The notes beneath the pieces are model-generated. The model was given only the letters and a program-made list of their open reading frames with translations. It made no database searches and was not told the origin of the DNA. The position numbers were made by a program, and so were the translations under genes. This document shows, in pieces, positions 35,310 to 46,902 of a stretch of 64,000 bases of DNA. Numbering within the stretch: position 1 is the stretch's first letter; every line of letters starts with the position of its first letter. This stretch comes from Capra hircus (taxonomy: Eukaryota; Chordata; Mammalia; Artiodactyla; Bovidae): assembly GCF_001704415.2 (NCBI RefSeq), contig NW_017189517.1, forward strand, positions 6,335,167 to 6,399,166, in the 5' to 3' direction.

Positions 35310-35653
35310 CAATTTACATTCTCACTAATGGTGTACAAGAATCCCCTTTTCTCCATAGCCCTGACAACAAGTATCTTCTGTCTTTTAGGTAATAGCCATT
35401 CTAAAAGATGTGATGTGATATCTCAATGTGGCTTTAATTTTCATTTCTCAGATGATTAATGATGCTTGGCCATTTGTATGTCTTCTTGTAGAAATGTCTA
35501 TTCAGGTTCTTCACTCATTCTTTAAATGAAGTTTTTTTCTTCCTTATATATATTTATAATAACCCCTTACCATTTATATAGTTTGAAATATTTTCTCCCA
35601 TTCCCTAGGTTGTTTTTTCATTCCATTGATCTTTTCATTTGCTGTGCAAAAGC
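35310..35653 (-). mobile_element. Old L1, segment 2
   Basis: Antisense ORF2 C-terminal region: 'atttacattctcactaatgg', 'gtaatagccattctaaaaga', 'atgatgcttggccatttgta'. Confidence 0.78.
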
Positions 35654-35779
35654 ATTTTGTGTTAAGTCACTTCAATTATGTCTGACCCTTCATGATCCTA
35701 TGGATTGTAGCCCTCCAGGCTCTTCTGTCCATGGGGTTCTCCAGGCAAGAAGACTGGAGTGGGTTGCCATTTCCTTCTC
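35654..35779 (-). mobile_element. Bov-A monomer SINE with TSD
   Basis: Antisense Bov-A unit ('tgtccatggggttctccagg', 'gactggagtgggttgccatt'). The 7-bp repeat caaaagc lies at 35647-35653 and 35780-35786, inside L1 sequence that continues across. Confidence 0.88.
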
Positions 35780-35891
35780 CAAAAGCTTGTTTAGTTCAAT
35801 ACAATTTCATTTGTCTGTTTCTGTATTTGTTGCCTGTGCTTTTGGTGTCATATTCAATAATTAGTGCACAGACAGTGTCAAGAAACGTTTC
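35780..35891 (-). mobile_element. Old L1, segment 3
   Basis: Antisense ORF2: 'ttagttcaatacaatttcat', 'tgttgcctgtgcttttggtg'. It ends in the left TSD of the next L1; the old element continues at 39494. Confidence 0.75.
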
Positions 35892-36878
35892 TTGGGGGTG
35901 GTCCTAAGATGGCAGAGGAATAGGATGGGGAGACCACTTTCTCCCCCACAAATTCATCAAAAGAATATTTGAACACTGAGCAAATTCCACAAAACAACTT
36001 CTGAACACTGGCAGAGGACATCAGGCACCCAGAAAAGTAGCCCATTGTCTTCGAAAGGAGGTAGGACAAAATATAAAAGATAAAAAGAGAGAAAAAAGAG
36101 TTAGGGATGGAGATCCATCCCGGGAAGGGAGTCTTAAAAGAGGAGACATTTCCAAACTCTAGGAAACCCTCTCACTGGCGGGTCTGTGGGGAGTTTTGGA
36201 ATCTCAGAGGGCAACATAACCAGGATGAAAAATAAATAAATAAATAAATAAAACCCACAGATTACATGCCTAACAGCAACTCCCAGCAGAAAAGTACCAC
36301 AAACGCTCTCATCTGCCACCAGCAGGTGGGGGCTGAATGGGGAGGAGCAGCCTGCATTGCTTAGGGTAATGATGGGGCCTGAATGCCCTGAGGGCAATCT
36401 GAGGGAGCTAACGTGAGATAGCAACCTAAACTGTGGGATAGCCGTGGCGGGGGCTGGGGAGGGGAAGAGAGGGAGAGAACTATCCCGCGAAAAGCCCTAA
36501 CCTAAGGTACTGCTGGCTGGCTCACAGAACAAAGGACTGAATACCAGAGGAGAGCTAGCAGGCTGAGAACCAGCCCATCCCCTGCAGGAGGCAGGGGTCA
36601 GGCAGGGGCCAGCCAGAGCCGAAAAGGGGCAAACACAGCCCCAGAGACGGCTTTCCCTACCAAACTCCAAACAGGCTTCCAGTTTCTAACCAAGACTTCC
36701 TGGGTAACTAGATGGTTGACATCCACCAGGAGGGTTGCAGCCAGAGATCAGCTCCCCAGAAAAGACACACAGCACACTGGAGATGGGCAAGCCTGCTACA
36801 ACCCAGGAATCCTAGCCACTGGGACCAGGGAGGTGATAAGACACACTAACCACCTGCGGAGGGTGCACTCGCCAAACC
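35892..36878 (+). promoter_or_regulatory. L1 5' UTR (internal promoter region)
   Basis: Blocks of the ruminant L1 5' UTR appear in order: 'aagatggcagaggaatagga', 'actttctcccccacaaattc', 'gggaagggagtcttaaaaga', 'ctctcactggcgggtctgtg', 'tcccgcgaaaagccctaacc'. L1 5' UTRs carry an internal RNA polymerase II promoter; whether this copy still works cannot be seen from sequence. An (AAAT)n tract lies at 36228-36253. Confidence 0.85.
36228..36253. repeat. (AAAT)n microsatellite
   Basis: About six AAAT units within the L1 5' UTR. Confidence 0.9.
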
Positions 36879-37138
36879 CCAGGGTTAGTAGAAGGAAAAA
36901 AATCTTAAAAATTAGGGCAGAAATAAATGTTAAAGAAACAAAAGAGACCATAGTAAAATTCAACAAAGCTAAAAGCTGGTTCTTTAAAAAAATAAATAAA
37001 ACTGACAAACCATTAGCCAGACTCATCAAGAAAAAAAGGGAGAAAAATCAAATCAACAAAATTAGAAATGAAAATGGAGACATCACAACAGATAACATAG
37101 AAATACAAAGGATCATTAGAGACTATTATCAGCAACTA

Positions 37139-37409
37139 CTGCTGCTAAGTCACGTCAGTCATGTTTGACTCTGTGCGACTGCATAGACGACAGCCCACCA
37201 GGCTCCTCCATTCCTGGGATTCTCCAGGAAAGAACACTGGAGTGGATTGCCATTTCCTTCCCCAATGCATGAAAGTGGAAAGTGAAAGGGAAGTCACTCA
37301 GTCCTGTCTGACTCCTAGCGACACCATGGACTGCAGCCTATCAGGCTCCTCCGTCCATGGGATTTTCCAGGCAAGAGTACTGAAGTGGGGTGCCATTGCC
37401 TTCTCCATT
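37139..37409 (-). mobile_element. Bov-A2 SINE (two Bov-A units) with TSD
   Basis: Antisense dimer: one unit 'ctgctaagtcacgtcagtca' to 'ccatttccttccccaatgca', then a linker of GAAAGTG repeats, then a second unit ending 'gccattgccttctcc'. The 10-bp TSD tcagcaacta lies at 37129-37138 and 37410-37419 within L1 ORF2. Confidence 0.95.
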
Positions 37410-37878
37410 TCAGCAACTATATGCCAATAAAATGGACAACTTGGAAGAAATGGACAAATTCTTAGAAAAGTATAACTTTCCAAAAATGAACCAGGAAGAA
37501 ATAGAAAATCTTAACAGACCCATCACAAGCATGGAAATTGCAACTGTAATCAGAAAACTTCCAGCAAACAAAAGCCCAGGAACAGACAGCTTCACAGCTA
37601 AATACCATCAAAAATTTAGAGAAGAGCTAACATCTATGTTACTCAAACTCTTCCAGAAAATTGTAGAGGAAGATAAACTTCCAAACACATTCTATGAGGC
37701 TACCATCACCCTAATACCAAAACCTAATAAAGATGCCACCAAAAAAGAAAACAACAGGCCAATGTCACTGATGAACAGAGATGCAAAAATCCTTAACAAA
37801 ATTCAAGCAAACAGAATCGAACAACATATTAAAAAGATCATACATCATGACAAAGTGGGCTTTATCCCAGGAACGTAA
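37390..37878 (+). pseudogene. L1 ORF2 RT N-terminal fragment
   Basis: From about 37420 this frame reads the L1 ORF2 RT start: NKMDNLEEMDKFLEKYNF, NRPITSMEIATVIRKLP, NKSPGTDSFTAKY, ATITLIPKPNKDA and VGFIPGT. The first few residues come from the SINE. It stops where other L1 copies read CAAGG and this one has TAAGG. It lacks motif A onward in frame. Confidence 0.85.
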
Positions 37879-37945
37879 GGATTCTTCAATATTCGCAAAT
37901 CACTCAATGTAATACACCACATTAACAAATTCAAATACAAAAAAC

Positions 37946-38084
37946 ATATGAAAGTGAAAAGTGAAAGGGAAGTCGCTCAGTCCTGTCCAACTCCTAGTGA
38001 CCCATGGACTGCAGCCTACCAGGCTCCTCTGCCCATGGGATTTTCCAGGCAAGAGTACTGGAGTGGGGTGCCATTGCCTTCTCT
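37946..38084 (-). mobile_element. Bov-A monomer replacing part of L1 ORF2
   Basis: A single Bov-A unit with the 'gtgaaaagtgaaagggaagt' linker sits between L1 sequences that are not contiguous in the consensus: about 90 bp of ORF2 is missing at the insertion. No TSD was found. It closely resembles the right half of the Bov-A2 at 37139-37409. Confidence 0.88.
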
Positions 38085-39493
38085 GTAGAAGGAATATACC
38101 TCAACATATTAAAAGCTATATATGACAAATCCACCGCAAACATTATCCTTAATGGTGAAAAATTGAAAGCATTTTCCCAAAAGTCAGAAACAAGACAAGG
38201 GTGCCCACTCTCACTACTACTATTCAACATAGTTTTGGATGTTTTGGCCACAGCAATCAGCAGAAAAAGAAATTCCGACATAAATCACAGCAGGATCCTC
38301 TATGACTCACCTCCCAGAGTAATGGAAATAAAAGCAAAAATAAACAAATGGGACCTAATTAAACTTAAAAGCTTTTGCACAATGGAGGAAACTACAAGCA
38401 AGGTGAAAAGACCGCCTTCAGAATGGGAGAAAATAAGACCAAATGAAGCAAATGACAAATAATTAATCTCAAAAATACACAAGCAACACCTGAAGCTCAA
38501 TTCCAGAAAAATAAATGACCCAACCAAAAAATGGGCCAAAGAACTACACAGTCATTTCTCCAAAGAAGACATACAGATGGCTAACAAACACATGAAAAGA
38601 TGCTCAACATCACTCATTATCAGGGAAATGCAAGTCAAAATCACAATGAGGTACCATTTCACGCTAGTCAGAATGGCTGTGATCCAAAAGTCTACAAACT
38701 ATAAATGCTAGAGAGGGTGTGGAGAAAAGGGAACACTTTTACACCATTGGTGGGAATGCAAACTAGTACAGCCACTATGCAGAACAGTGTGGAGATTCCT
38801 TAAAAACCTGGAAATAGAACTGCCATATGACCCAGCAATCCCACTTCTGGGCATACACACTGAGGAAACCAGAATTGAAAGAGACACATGTACCCCAATG
38901 TTCATCGCAGCACTGTTTCTAATAGCCAGGACATGGAAGCAACTTAGATGTCCATCAGCAGATGAATGGAAAAGAAAGCTGTGGAATATTACTCAGCCAC
39001 TAAAAAGATACATTTGAATCAGTTCTAATGAGGTGGATGAAAGTGGAGCCTATTATACAGAGTGAACTAAGCCAGAAAGAAAAACACCAATACAATAATA
39101 CGCATATATATGAAATTTAGAAAGATGGTAATGATAACCCTGTATGTGAGACAGCAGAAGAGACACAGATGTATAGAACAGTCTTTTGGACTCTGTGGGA
39201 GAAGCCAAGGGCGGGATGACCTGAGAGAATAGCATTGAAACATGTATATTATCATATGTGAAACAGATCGCCAGCCCAGGTTCGATTCATGAGACAGGGT
39301 GCTTGGGGCTGGTACACTGGGATGACCCCAAAGGATTGGATGGGGAGGGAGGTGAGAGGGTGTTCAGGATGGAGAACACATGTACACTCATGGCTGATTC
39401 ATGTCAATGTATGGCAAAAACATTATTATTGTAAAATAATTCACCTCCAATTAAAATAAATAAATTTTTAAAAAATAAAAAAAGAAATGTTTC

Positions 39494-40565
39494 CTCTACA
39501 TTTTCTTCTAATAGTTTTACAGTTTCAGGTCTTATATTTAAGTCTTTAGTCCAGTTTGACTTCATTTCATATGCTGTGTATTATAAGAGTCCAATTTCAT
39601 CTTTCTGCATATGGATATACAGGTTTACCAAACTATTTATTGAAGAGATATCCTTTCCCTATTGTGTGTTCTTGCCACCTTTGTTGAAGAACTATTGATT
39701 GAAAATATATGGATGCCGTTCTTCGCTTTTTATTTTGTTATTTGGTCTATATGTTCATTTTTATACCAGTACAATGCTGTTTAATTTACTCTAACTTTGT
39801 AGTATATTTAAAAATCTAGCAGTGTGATACCTCCAGCTTTGTTCTTCTTTATCAAGGTTGTTTTGCCTAATCAGGGTCTCCTGTGGTTCCATAAGAATTT
39901 TGGGATCGTTTTATCTCATTCTGTGAAAAATTCCATTGGAATTTGGATAGGGATTGCATTGAAGCTATTTATTTCTTTGGGTAGAATAATCATATTAAAA
40001 TATTAATTCTCCCAGTCCATGTAGATCGTATATGCTTCCATTTATTTGCATCATCTTCAATTTTTTTCATTAATGTGTCGTAATTATCAGTGTTCACATC
40101 TTTCACTTTCTTGGTTAAATTTACTCCTGGTATTTTATATGATTCTGTCCTTAATTTCTTTTTTGGATAGTGCATTGATAACATAGAAGTGCAACTCATT
40201 TTTGTAAGCTGATTGTATCTTGCAAATTTACCAAATTCATTTATTAATTCTAAAATTTTGGTGGTGTCTTTCGAGTTATTATAAGATTATGTCATGTGTA
40301 AACAGAGATAATTTAATCCTTCCTTTCTGATTTGGATGCTTTATATTTCTTTTTCCTCCTTAACTGATCTGACTAGGACTCTTAGTACCATGTTGAGTAG
40401 AAGTGGCAAGGATGGGCATTGGTGCCTTGTTCCTGATCTTACAGGAAAAGCTGCAAGTATTTCAGCATTGAGCATCATGTTAGCTGTGACTTGTCATATG
40501 TGGCCTTCATTATGTTGAGTTACATTCCTTCTATACCTAATTTGTTGAGAGTCTTATAATGATTG
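39494..40565 (-). mobile_element. Old L1, segment 4 (ORF2)
   Basis: Continues the antisense ORF2 after the young L1: 'tctaatagttttacagtttc', 'gaagagatatcctttcccta', 'gttccataagaattttggga', 'gagtagaagtggcaaggatg', 'cttctatacctaatttgttg'. With segments 1-3 this is about 2.2 kb of one old L1. Confidence 0.82.
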
Positions 40566-40567
40566 GT

Positions 40568-41811
40568 TGGTCAGTTCAGTCGCTAAGTCACGTCCGACTC
40601 TTTGCAGCACATCAGGCTTCACCAACTCCTAGAGCTTGGTCAAACTCATGTCCACACAGTCAGTGATGCCATCCAACCATCTCATCCTCTGTCGTCCCAT
40701 TCTCTTGCCATCAATCTTTCCTAGAATCAGGGTCTTTTCAAATGAGTCAGTTCTAAGCATCAGGAGGCCAAAGTATTGGAGCTTCAGCTTCAGCATCAGT
40801 CCTTCCTTCCAAGGAATATTCAGGTCTGATTTCCTTTAGGATGGGCTAGTTGGATCTCCTTGCAGTCCAAGGGACTCTCAAAAGTCTTCTCCAACACCAC
40901 AGTTCAAAAGCATCAATTCTTCAATGCTCAGCTTTCTTATAATCCAGCTCTCACATCCATACATGACTACTAGAAAAACCACAGCTTTGACCAGATGGAC
41001 ATTTGTTGGCAAATTAATGTCTCTGCTTTTTAATATATTGTCTAGGTTGATCACAGCTTTTCTTCCAAGGAGAAAGTGTCTTTTAATTTCATGGCTGCAG
41101 TCACCATCTGCAGTGATTTTGGAACCCAAGAAAATAAAGTTTGTCACTGTTTCCAATATTTCCCCATCTATTTGCCATGAAGTGATGGGACAAGATGCCA
41201 TGATCTTAGTTTTCTGATGTTGATCGTTAAGTCAGCTTTTTCACCCTTCTCTTTAACTTTCATCATGAGGCTCTTCAGTTCCTCTTCACTTTCTGCCATA
41301 AGGGTGATGTAATCTGTGTATCTAAAATTACTGATGTTTCTCCAAGCAATCTTGATTCCAATTTGTGCTTCATTCAGCCTGACATTTCGCTTGATGTACT
41401 CTAAATATAAGTTAAATAAGCAGGGTGACGATATACAGCCTTGACGTACCACTTTCCCTATTTGGAAACAGTCCATTGTTCCATGTCTGGGTCTAACTGT
41501 TGCTTCTTGACCTGCATAGAGATTTCTCAGGAGGCAGGTCAGGTGCTCTGGTATTTCCAGCTCTTTAAGAATTTTCCACAGTTTGCTGTGATCCACACAA
41601 TCAAAGGCTTTGGCATAGTCAATAAAGCAGAAGTAGATCTTTTTTCTGGAACTTTCTTGCTTTTTCTATTATCCAGCAGATGTTGGCAATTTGATCTCTT
41701 GTTCCTCTGCCTTTTGTAAATACAACTTGAACATCTGAAAGTTCACAGTTCACGTACTGTTGAAGCCTCGCTTGGAGAATTTGGAGCATTACGTTGCTAG
41801 TGTGAGATGAG
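40568..41811 (-). mobile_element. BovB LINE 3' part, left arm of a head-to-head pair
   Basis: The 3' tail is on the left ('tggtcagttcagtcgctaag'). It spans the C-terminal region and the RT domain (motif A block and the 'LLRNLYAGQEAT' block) and stops at about 41811, where a plus-strand BovB begins with no spacer. Frames are broken but long; a 142-codon piece is open at 41168-41596. Confidence 0.92.
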
Positions 41812-42207
41812 TTCTCTGTTAGTCTCCAAGGCAAATCATTCAATATCACGGTAATCCAACACAATGCCCCAACCAGTAACGCTGAAGAAACTGAAGTTGA
41901 AAGATTCTATGAAGACCTACAAGACTTTTTAGAATAAACGCTCAAAAAAGATGTCCTTTTCAATATAGCCAACTGGAATGCAAAAGTAGGAAGTCAAGAA
42001 ACACCTGGAGTAACAGGCAAATTTGGCCTTGGAATGTGGAATGAAGCAGGGCAAAGACTAATAGAGTTTTGCCAAGAAAATGCACTGGTCATAGCAAACA
42101 CCCTCTTCCAACAACACAGGAGAAGACTCTACACATAGACATCACCAGATGGTCAACACCAAAATCAGATTGATTATATTTTTTGCACCCAAACATGGAG
42201 AAGCTCT

Positions 42208-42894
42208 ATGCAGTCAACAAAAACAAGACCAGGAGCTGACTGTGGCTCAGATCATGAACTCTTTATTACCAAATTCAGACTTAAATTGAAGAAAGTAGGG
42301 AAAACCGCTAGACCATTCAGCTTTGACCTAAATCAAATCCCTTATGATTATACAGTGGAAGTGAGAAATAGATTTAAGGGCCGAAATCTGATAGACAGAG
42401 TGCCTGATGAACTATGGAATGAGGTTCGTGACATTGTACAGGAGACAGGGATCAAGAAGATCCCCATGGAAAAGAAATGCAAAAAATCAAAATGGCTGTC
42501 TGGGGAAGCCTTACAAATAGCTGTGAAAAGAAGAGAAGTGAAAAGCAAAGGAGAAAAGGAAAGATATAAGCATCTGAATGCAGAGTTCCAAAGAATAGCA
42601 AGAAGAGATAAGAAAGCCTTCTTCAGCGATCAATGCAAAGAAATAGAGGAAAAGAACAGAATGGGAAAGACTAGAGATCTCTTCAAGAGAATAAGGGATA
42701 TCAAGGGAATATTTCATGCAAAGATGGGCTCGATAAAGGACAGAAATGATATGTATCTAACAGAAGCAGAAGATATTCAGAACCAAGAATGCACAGAACT
42801 GTACAAAAAAGATCTTCACGACCCAGATAATTACGATGGGGTGATCACTCATCTAGAGCCAGAATCTTGGAATGTGAAGTCAAGTGGGCCTTAG
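42208..42894 (+). pseudogene. BovB ORF: endonuclease end and linker
   Basis: A 228-codon open stretch. It contains GADCGSDHEL with the endonuclease SDH motif, then a lysine-rich linker (KWLSGEALQIAVKRREVKSK, ERYKHLNAEFQRIARRDKKA) leading to the RT domain. The last ~10 codons are out of frame relative to BovB after a base change near 42865, so it ends early. Part of the BovB at 41812-44376. Confidence 0.88.
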
Positions 42895-43641
42895 AAAGTA
42901 TCACTACAAACAAAGCTAGTGGAGGTGATGGAATTCCAGTTGAGCTATTTCAAATACTGAAAGATGATGCTGTGAAAGGGCTGCACTCAATATGCCAGAA
43001 AATTTGGAAAACTCAGCAGCGGCCACAGCACTGGAAAAGGTCAGTTTTCATTCCAATCCCAAAGAAAGGCAATGCCAAAGAATGCTCAAACTACCACTCA
43101 ATTGCACACATCTCACATGCTAGTAAAGTAATGCTCAAAATTCTCCAAGCCAGGCTTCAGCAATATGTGAACCGTGAAGTTCCAGATGTTCAAGCTGGTT
43201 TTAGAAAAGGCAAAGGAACCAGAGATCAAATTGCAAACATCCGCTGGATCATGGAAAAAGCAAGAGAGTTCCAGAAAAACATCTGCTTCTGCTTTATTGG
43301 CTATGCCAAAGACTGACTGTGTGGATCACAATAAACTGTGGAAAATTCTGAAAGAGATGGGAATACCAGACCACCTGACCTGCCTCTTGAGACACCTATA
43401 TGCAGATCAGGAAGCAACAGTTAGAACTGGACATGGAACAACAGACTGGTTCCAAATAGGAAAAGGAGTACGTCAAGGCTGTATATTGTCACCCTGCTTA
43501 TTTAACTTATATGCAGAGTACATCATGAGAAACGCTGGGCTGGATGAACACAAGCTGAATTCAAGATTGCCGGGAGAAATATCAATAACCTCAGATATGC
43601 AGATGACACCACCGTTATGGCAGAAAGTGAAGAGGAACTAA
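42867..43641 (+). pseudogene. BovB ORF: reverse transcriptase domain, frameshifted
   Basis: Two overlapping open frames together cover the RT domain: ASGGDGIPVELFQILKDDAV, RSVFIPIPKKGNAKECSNY, GFRKGKGTRDQIANIRW, a frameshift near motif A (CFIGYAKD, where the motif A Asp is replaced), then DWFQIGKGVRQGCILSPCLF (motif B). A further shift precedes YADD at 43596-43607. Each break alone would inactivate it. Confidence 0.88.
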
Positions 43642-44475
43642 AAAGCCTCTTGATGAAAGTGAAAGAGGAGAGTGAAAAAGTTGGCTTAAAGGTCAACATT
43701 CAGAAAACAAAGATCATGGCATCTGGTCCCATCCTTCATGGGAAATAAATGGGGAAACAGTGGAAGCAGTGTCAGACTTTATTTTTGGGGAGAGGGCAGG
43801 CTGCAAAATCACCGCAGATAGTGATTGCAGCCATGAAACTAAAAGATGCTTACTCCTGGGAAGGAAAGTTATGATCAACCTACATAGCATATTCAAAAAC
43901 AGAGACATTACTTTGCCAACAAAGGTCCATCTAGTCAAGGCTATGGTTTTTCCAGTGGTCACATATGGATGTGAGAGTTGGACTGTGAAGAAAGCTGGGC
44001 GCCAAAGAATTGATGCTTTTGAACTGTGGTGTTGGAGAAGACTCTTTAGAGTCCCTTGGACTGAAAGAAGATCCAACCAGTCCATTCTAAAGGAGATCAG
44101 TCCTGGGTGTTCTTTGAAAGATGATGCTAAAGCTGAAACTCCATTACTTCGGCCAACTCATGAGAAGAGTTGACTCATTGGAACAGACTCTGATGCTGGA
44201 AGGGATTGGGGGCAGGAGGAGAAGGGGACAACAAAAGATGAGACAGCTGGATGGCATCACTGACTCAATGGACTTGAGTTTGTGTGAACTTCGGGAGTTG
44301 GTGATGGACGAGGAGACCTGGTGTGCTGCAATTCATGGGGTTGCAAAGAGTTAGACACGACTGAGTGATTGAACTGAACCAAACTACTACACTCTGTATA
44401 ATAGGCTCCAGTTTCATCCACCTCATTAGAACTGATTCAAATGTATTCTTTTTAATGGCTGAGTAATACTCCATT

Positions 44476-44684
44476 GTGTATATGTACCACAACTTTCTTT
44501 TCCATTCATCTGCTGATGAACATCTAAGTTGCTTCCATGTCCTGGCTATTAGAAACAGTGCTGTGATGAATATTGGGGTACACGTGTCTCTTTCAATTCT
44601 GGTTTCCTCGGTGTGTATGCCCAGCAGTGGGATTGCTGGGTCATATGGCACTTCTATTTCCAGGTTTTTAAGGAATCTCCACAC
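44476..44684 (-). pseudogene. L1 ORF2 C-terminal fragment
   Basis: On the minus strand it reads MWRFLKNLEIEVPYDPAIPL, then HTEETRIERDTCTPIF and YIYTMEYYSAIKKNT, the conserved C-terminal end of L1 ORF2p. The open frame continues beyond the L1 into BovB tail sequence, showing that openness here means nothing functionally. Confidence 0.8.
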
Positions 44685-46002
44685 TGTTCTCCAAAGTGGC
44701 TCTACTAGTTTGCATTCCCACCAACAGTGTAAGAGGGTTCCCTTTTCTCCATACCCTCTCCAGAATTTATAGTTTGTAGACTTTGGATCACAGCCATTCT
44801 GACCGGTATGAAATGGTACCTCATTGTGGTTTTGATTTGCATTTCCCTGATAACGAGTGATGTTGAGCGTCTTTTCATGTGTTTGTTAGCCATCTGTATG
44901 TCTTCTTTGGAGAAATGACTGTGTAGTTCTTTGGCCCATTTTTTGGTTGGGTCATTTATTTTTCTGGAATTGAGCTGTAGGTGTTGCTAGTGTATTTTTG
45001 AGATTAATTATTTGTCATTTGCTTCATTTGCTATTATTTTCTCCCATTCTGAAGGCGGTCTTTTCACCTTGCTTATAGTTTCCTTCATTGTGCAAAAGCT
45101 TTTAAGTTTAATTAGGTCCCATTTGCTTATTTTTGCTTATATTTCCATTACTCTAGGAGGTGGGTCATAGAGGATCCTGCTGTGATTTATGTCGGAGAGT
45201 GTTTCGCCTTTGTTTTCCTCTAGGACTTTCATAGTTTCTGGTCTTACGTTTAGATCTTTAATCCATTTTGAGTTTCTTTTCCTGTATGGTGTTAGAAAGT
45301 GTTCTACTTTCATTCTTCTACAAGTGATTGACCAGTTTTCCTAGCACCACTTGTTAGAGAGATTGTCTTTTCTCCATTATATATTCTTGCCATCTTTGTC
45401 AAAGATAAGGTGTCCATAGGTGTGTGGATTTGTCTCTGGGCTTTCTGGGCTTTCTATTTTGTTCCATTGATCTATATTTCTGTCTTTGTGTCAGTACCAT
45501 GCTGTCTTGATGACTGTGGCTTTGTAGTAGAGCCTGAAGTCAGGCAGATTGATTCCTCCAGGTCCATTCTTCTTTCTCCAGATTGCTTTGGCTACTCGAG
45601 GTTTTTTGTATTTCCATACAAACTGTGAAATCATTTGTCCTAGTTCTGTGAAAAATACCGTTGGTAGCTTGATAGGGATGGCATTGAATCCATAGATGGC
45701 TTTGGATAGTATACTCATTTTCACTATATTGATTCTTCCAATCCATTAGCATAATATATTTCTCCATGTATTTGTGTCCTCCATGTATTTGATTTCCTTC
45801 ATCAGTGTTTTAAAGATTTCAATATTTAGGTCTTTTGTTTCTTTAGGTAGATCTATTCCTAAATATTTTATTCTTTTCATTGCAACTGTGAGTGAAATTT
45901 TTTCCTTAATTTCTCTTTCTGTTTTCTCATTGCTAGTGTATAGGAATGCAAGGGATTTCTGTGTTTCTGTTATATCCTGCAACTTTACTATATTCATTGA
46001 TT

Positions 46003-46849
46003 CGGTTCCGTTCAGTTGCTCAGTTGTATCTGACTCTTTGCGACCCCGTCAATCACAGCACACCAGGCTTCTCTGTCCATCACCAACTCCCGGAGTTTAC
46101 CCAAACTCATGTTCATCAAGTCAGTGATGCCATCCAGCCATCTCATCATTTGTCGTCCCCTTTTCCTCCTGCCCCCAACCCCTCCCAGCATCAAGGTCTT
46201 TTCCAATAAGTCAGCTCTTTGCATGAGGTGGCCAAATTATTGGAGTTTCAGCCTCAGCATCAGTCCTTCCAATGAACACCCAGGACTGATCTCCTTTAGA
46301 ATGGACTAATTGGATCTCCTTGCAGTCCAAGGGACTCTCAAGAGTCTTCTCCAACACCACAGTTCAAAAGCATCAATTCTTCAGTGCTCAGCCTTCTTCC
46401 CAGTCCAATTCTCGCATCCACACATGACCACTGGAAAAACCATAGCCTTGACTAGATGGACCTTTTTTGGCAAAGTAATGTCTCTGTTTTTGAATATGCT
46501 ATCTAGGTTGGTCATAGCTTTCCTTCCAAGGAGTAGGTGTCTTTTAATTTCCTGGCTGCAATCACCGTATGCAGTGATTTTGGAGCCCAGAAAAATAGTC
46601 TGACACTGTTTCCACTGTTTCCCCATCTATTTCCAATGAAGTGATGGGACCAAATGCCATGATCTTTGTCTTCTGAATGTTGAGCTTTAAGCCAACTTTT
46701 TCACTCTCTTCTTTCACTTTCATCAAGACGTTTTTTAGTTCCTCTTCACTTTCTGCCACATGAGTGGTGTCATCTGCATATCTGAGGTTATTCTCCCAGC
46801 AATCTTGATTCCAGCTTGTGCTTTTTCTAGCCCAGCGTTTTTCATGATG
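46003..46849 (-). mobile_element. BovB LINE 3' part with perfect 12-bp TSD
   Basis: The 3' tail is on the left ('cggttccgttcagttgctca'); 5' truncation falls just past the 'catgatgta' region. The target sequence tattcattgatt is duplicated at 45991-46002 and 46850-46861. Removing the insert restores a continuous L1. Confidence 0.96.
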
Positions 46850-46902
46850 TATTCATTGATTAGCTCTAGTAATTTTCTGGTGGAGTCTTTAGGGTTTTTT
46901 AT

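Larger units (their letters stand above)
35892..39481 (+). mobile_element. Ruminant L1 with complete 5' UTR but large internal deletions
   Basis: A 12-bp TSD with one mismatch (35880-35891 and 39482-39493) bounds the whole element. The 5' end 'ttgggggtggtcctaagatg' is the true ruminant L1 start, and about 1 kb of 5' UTR follows. Near 36878-36885 it joins ORF2 downstream of the endonuclease, so ORF1 and the endonuclease are missing. A second deletion of about 1 kb near 38273 removes the RT FADD region. It carries two later Bov-A insertions. The 3' UTR and A-rich tail are present. Non-autonomous and inactive. Confidence 0.93.
41812..44376 (+). mobile_element. BovB LINE, long copy, right arm of a head-to-head pair
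   Basis: About 2.6 kb from the middle of the endonuclease domain to the 3' tail ('gagtgattgaactgaaccaa'). The endonuclease GDWN motif is changed to ANWN (41968-41979); the SDH motif is intact (42247-42255). The RT YADD motif is at 43596-43607. Frameshifts near 42870, 43310 and 43540 split the ORF. Inactive, but one of the best-preserved copies here. Confidence 0.95.

Noticed and set aside
40568..44376. Head-to-head BovB as a single twin-primed (5' inverted) element
   Set aside because: Both parts contain their own BovB 3' end and overlapping RT regions, which one RNA molecule cannot provide.
44265..44684. A 139-codon frame as a gene
   Set aside because: It is L1 ORF2 C-terminus running on through the L1 3' UTR into BovB tail sequence; the fusion is accidental.
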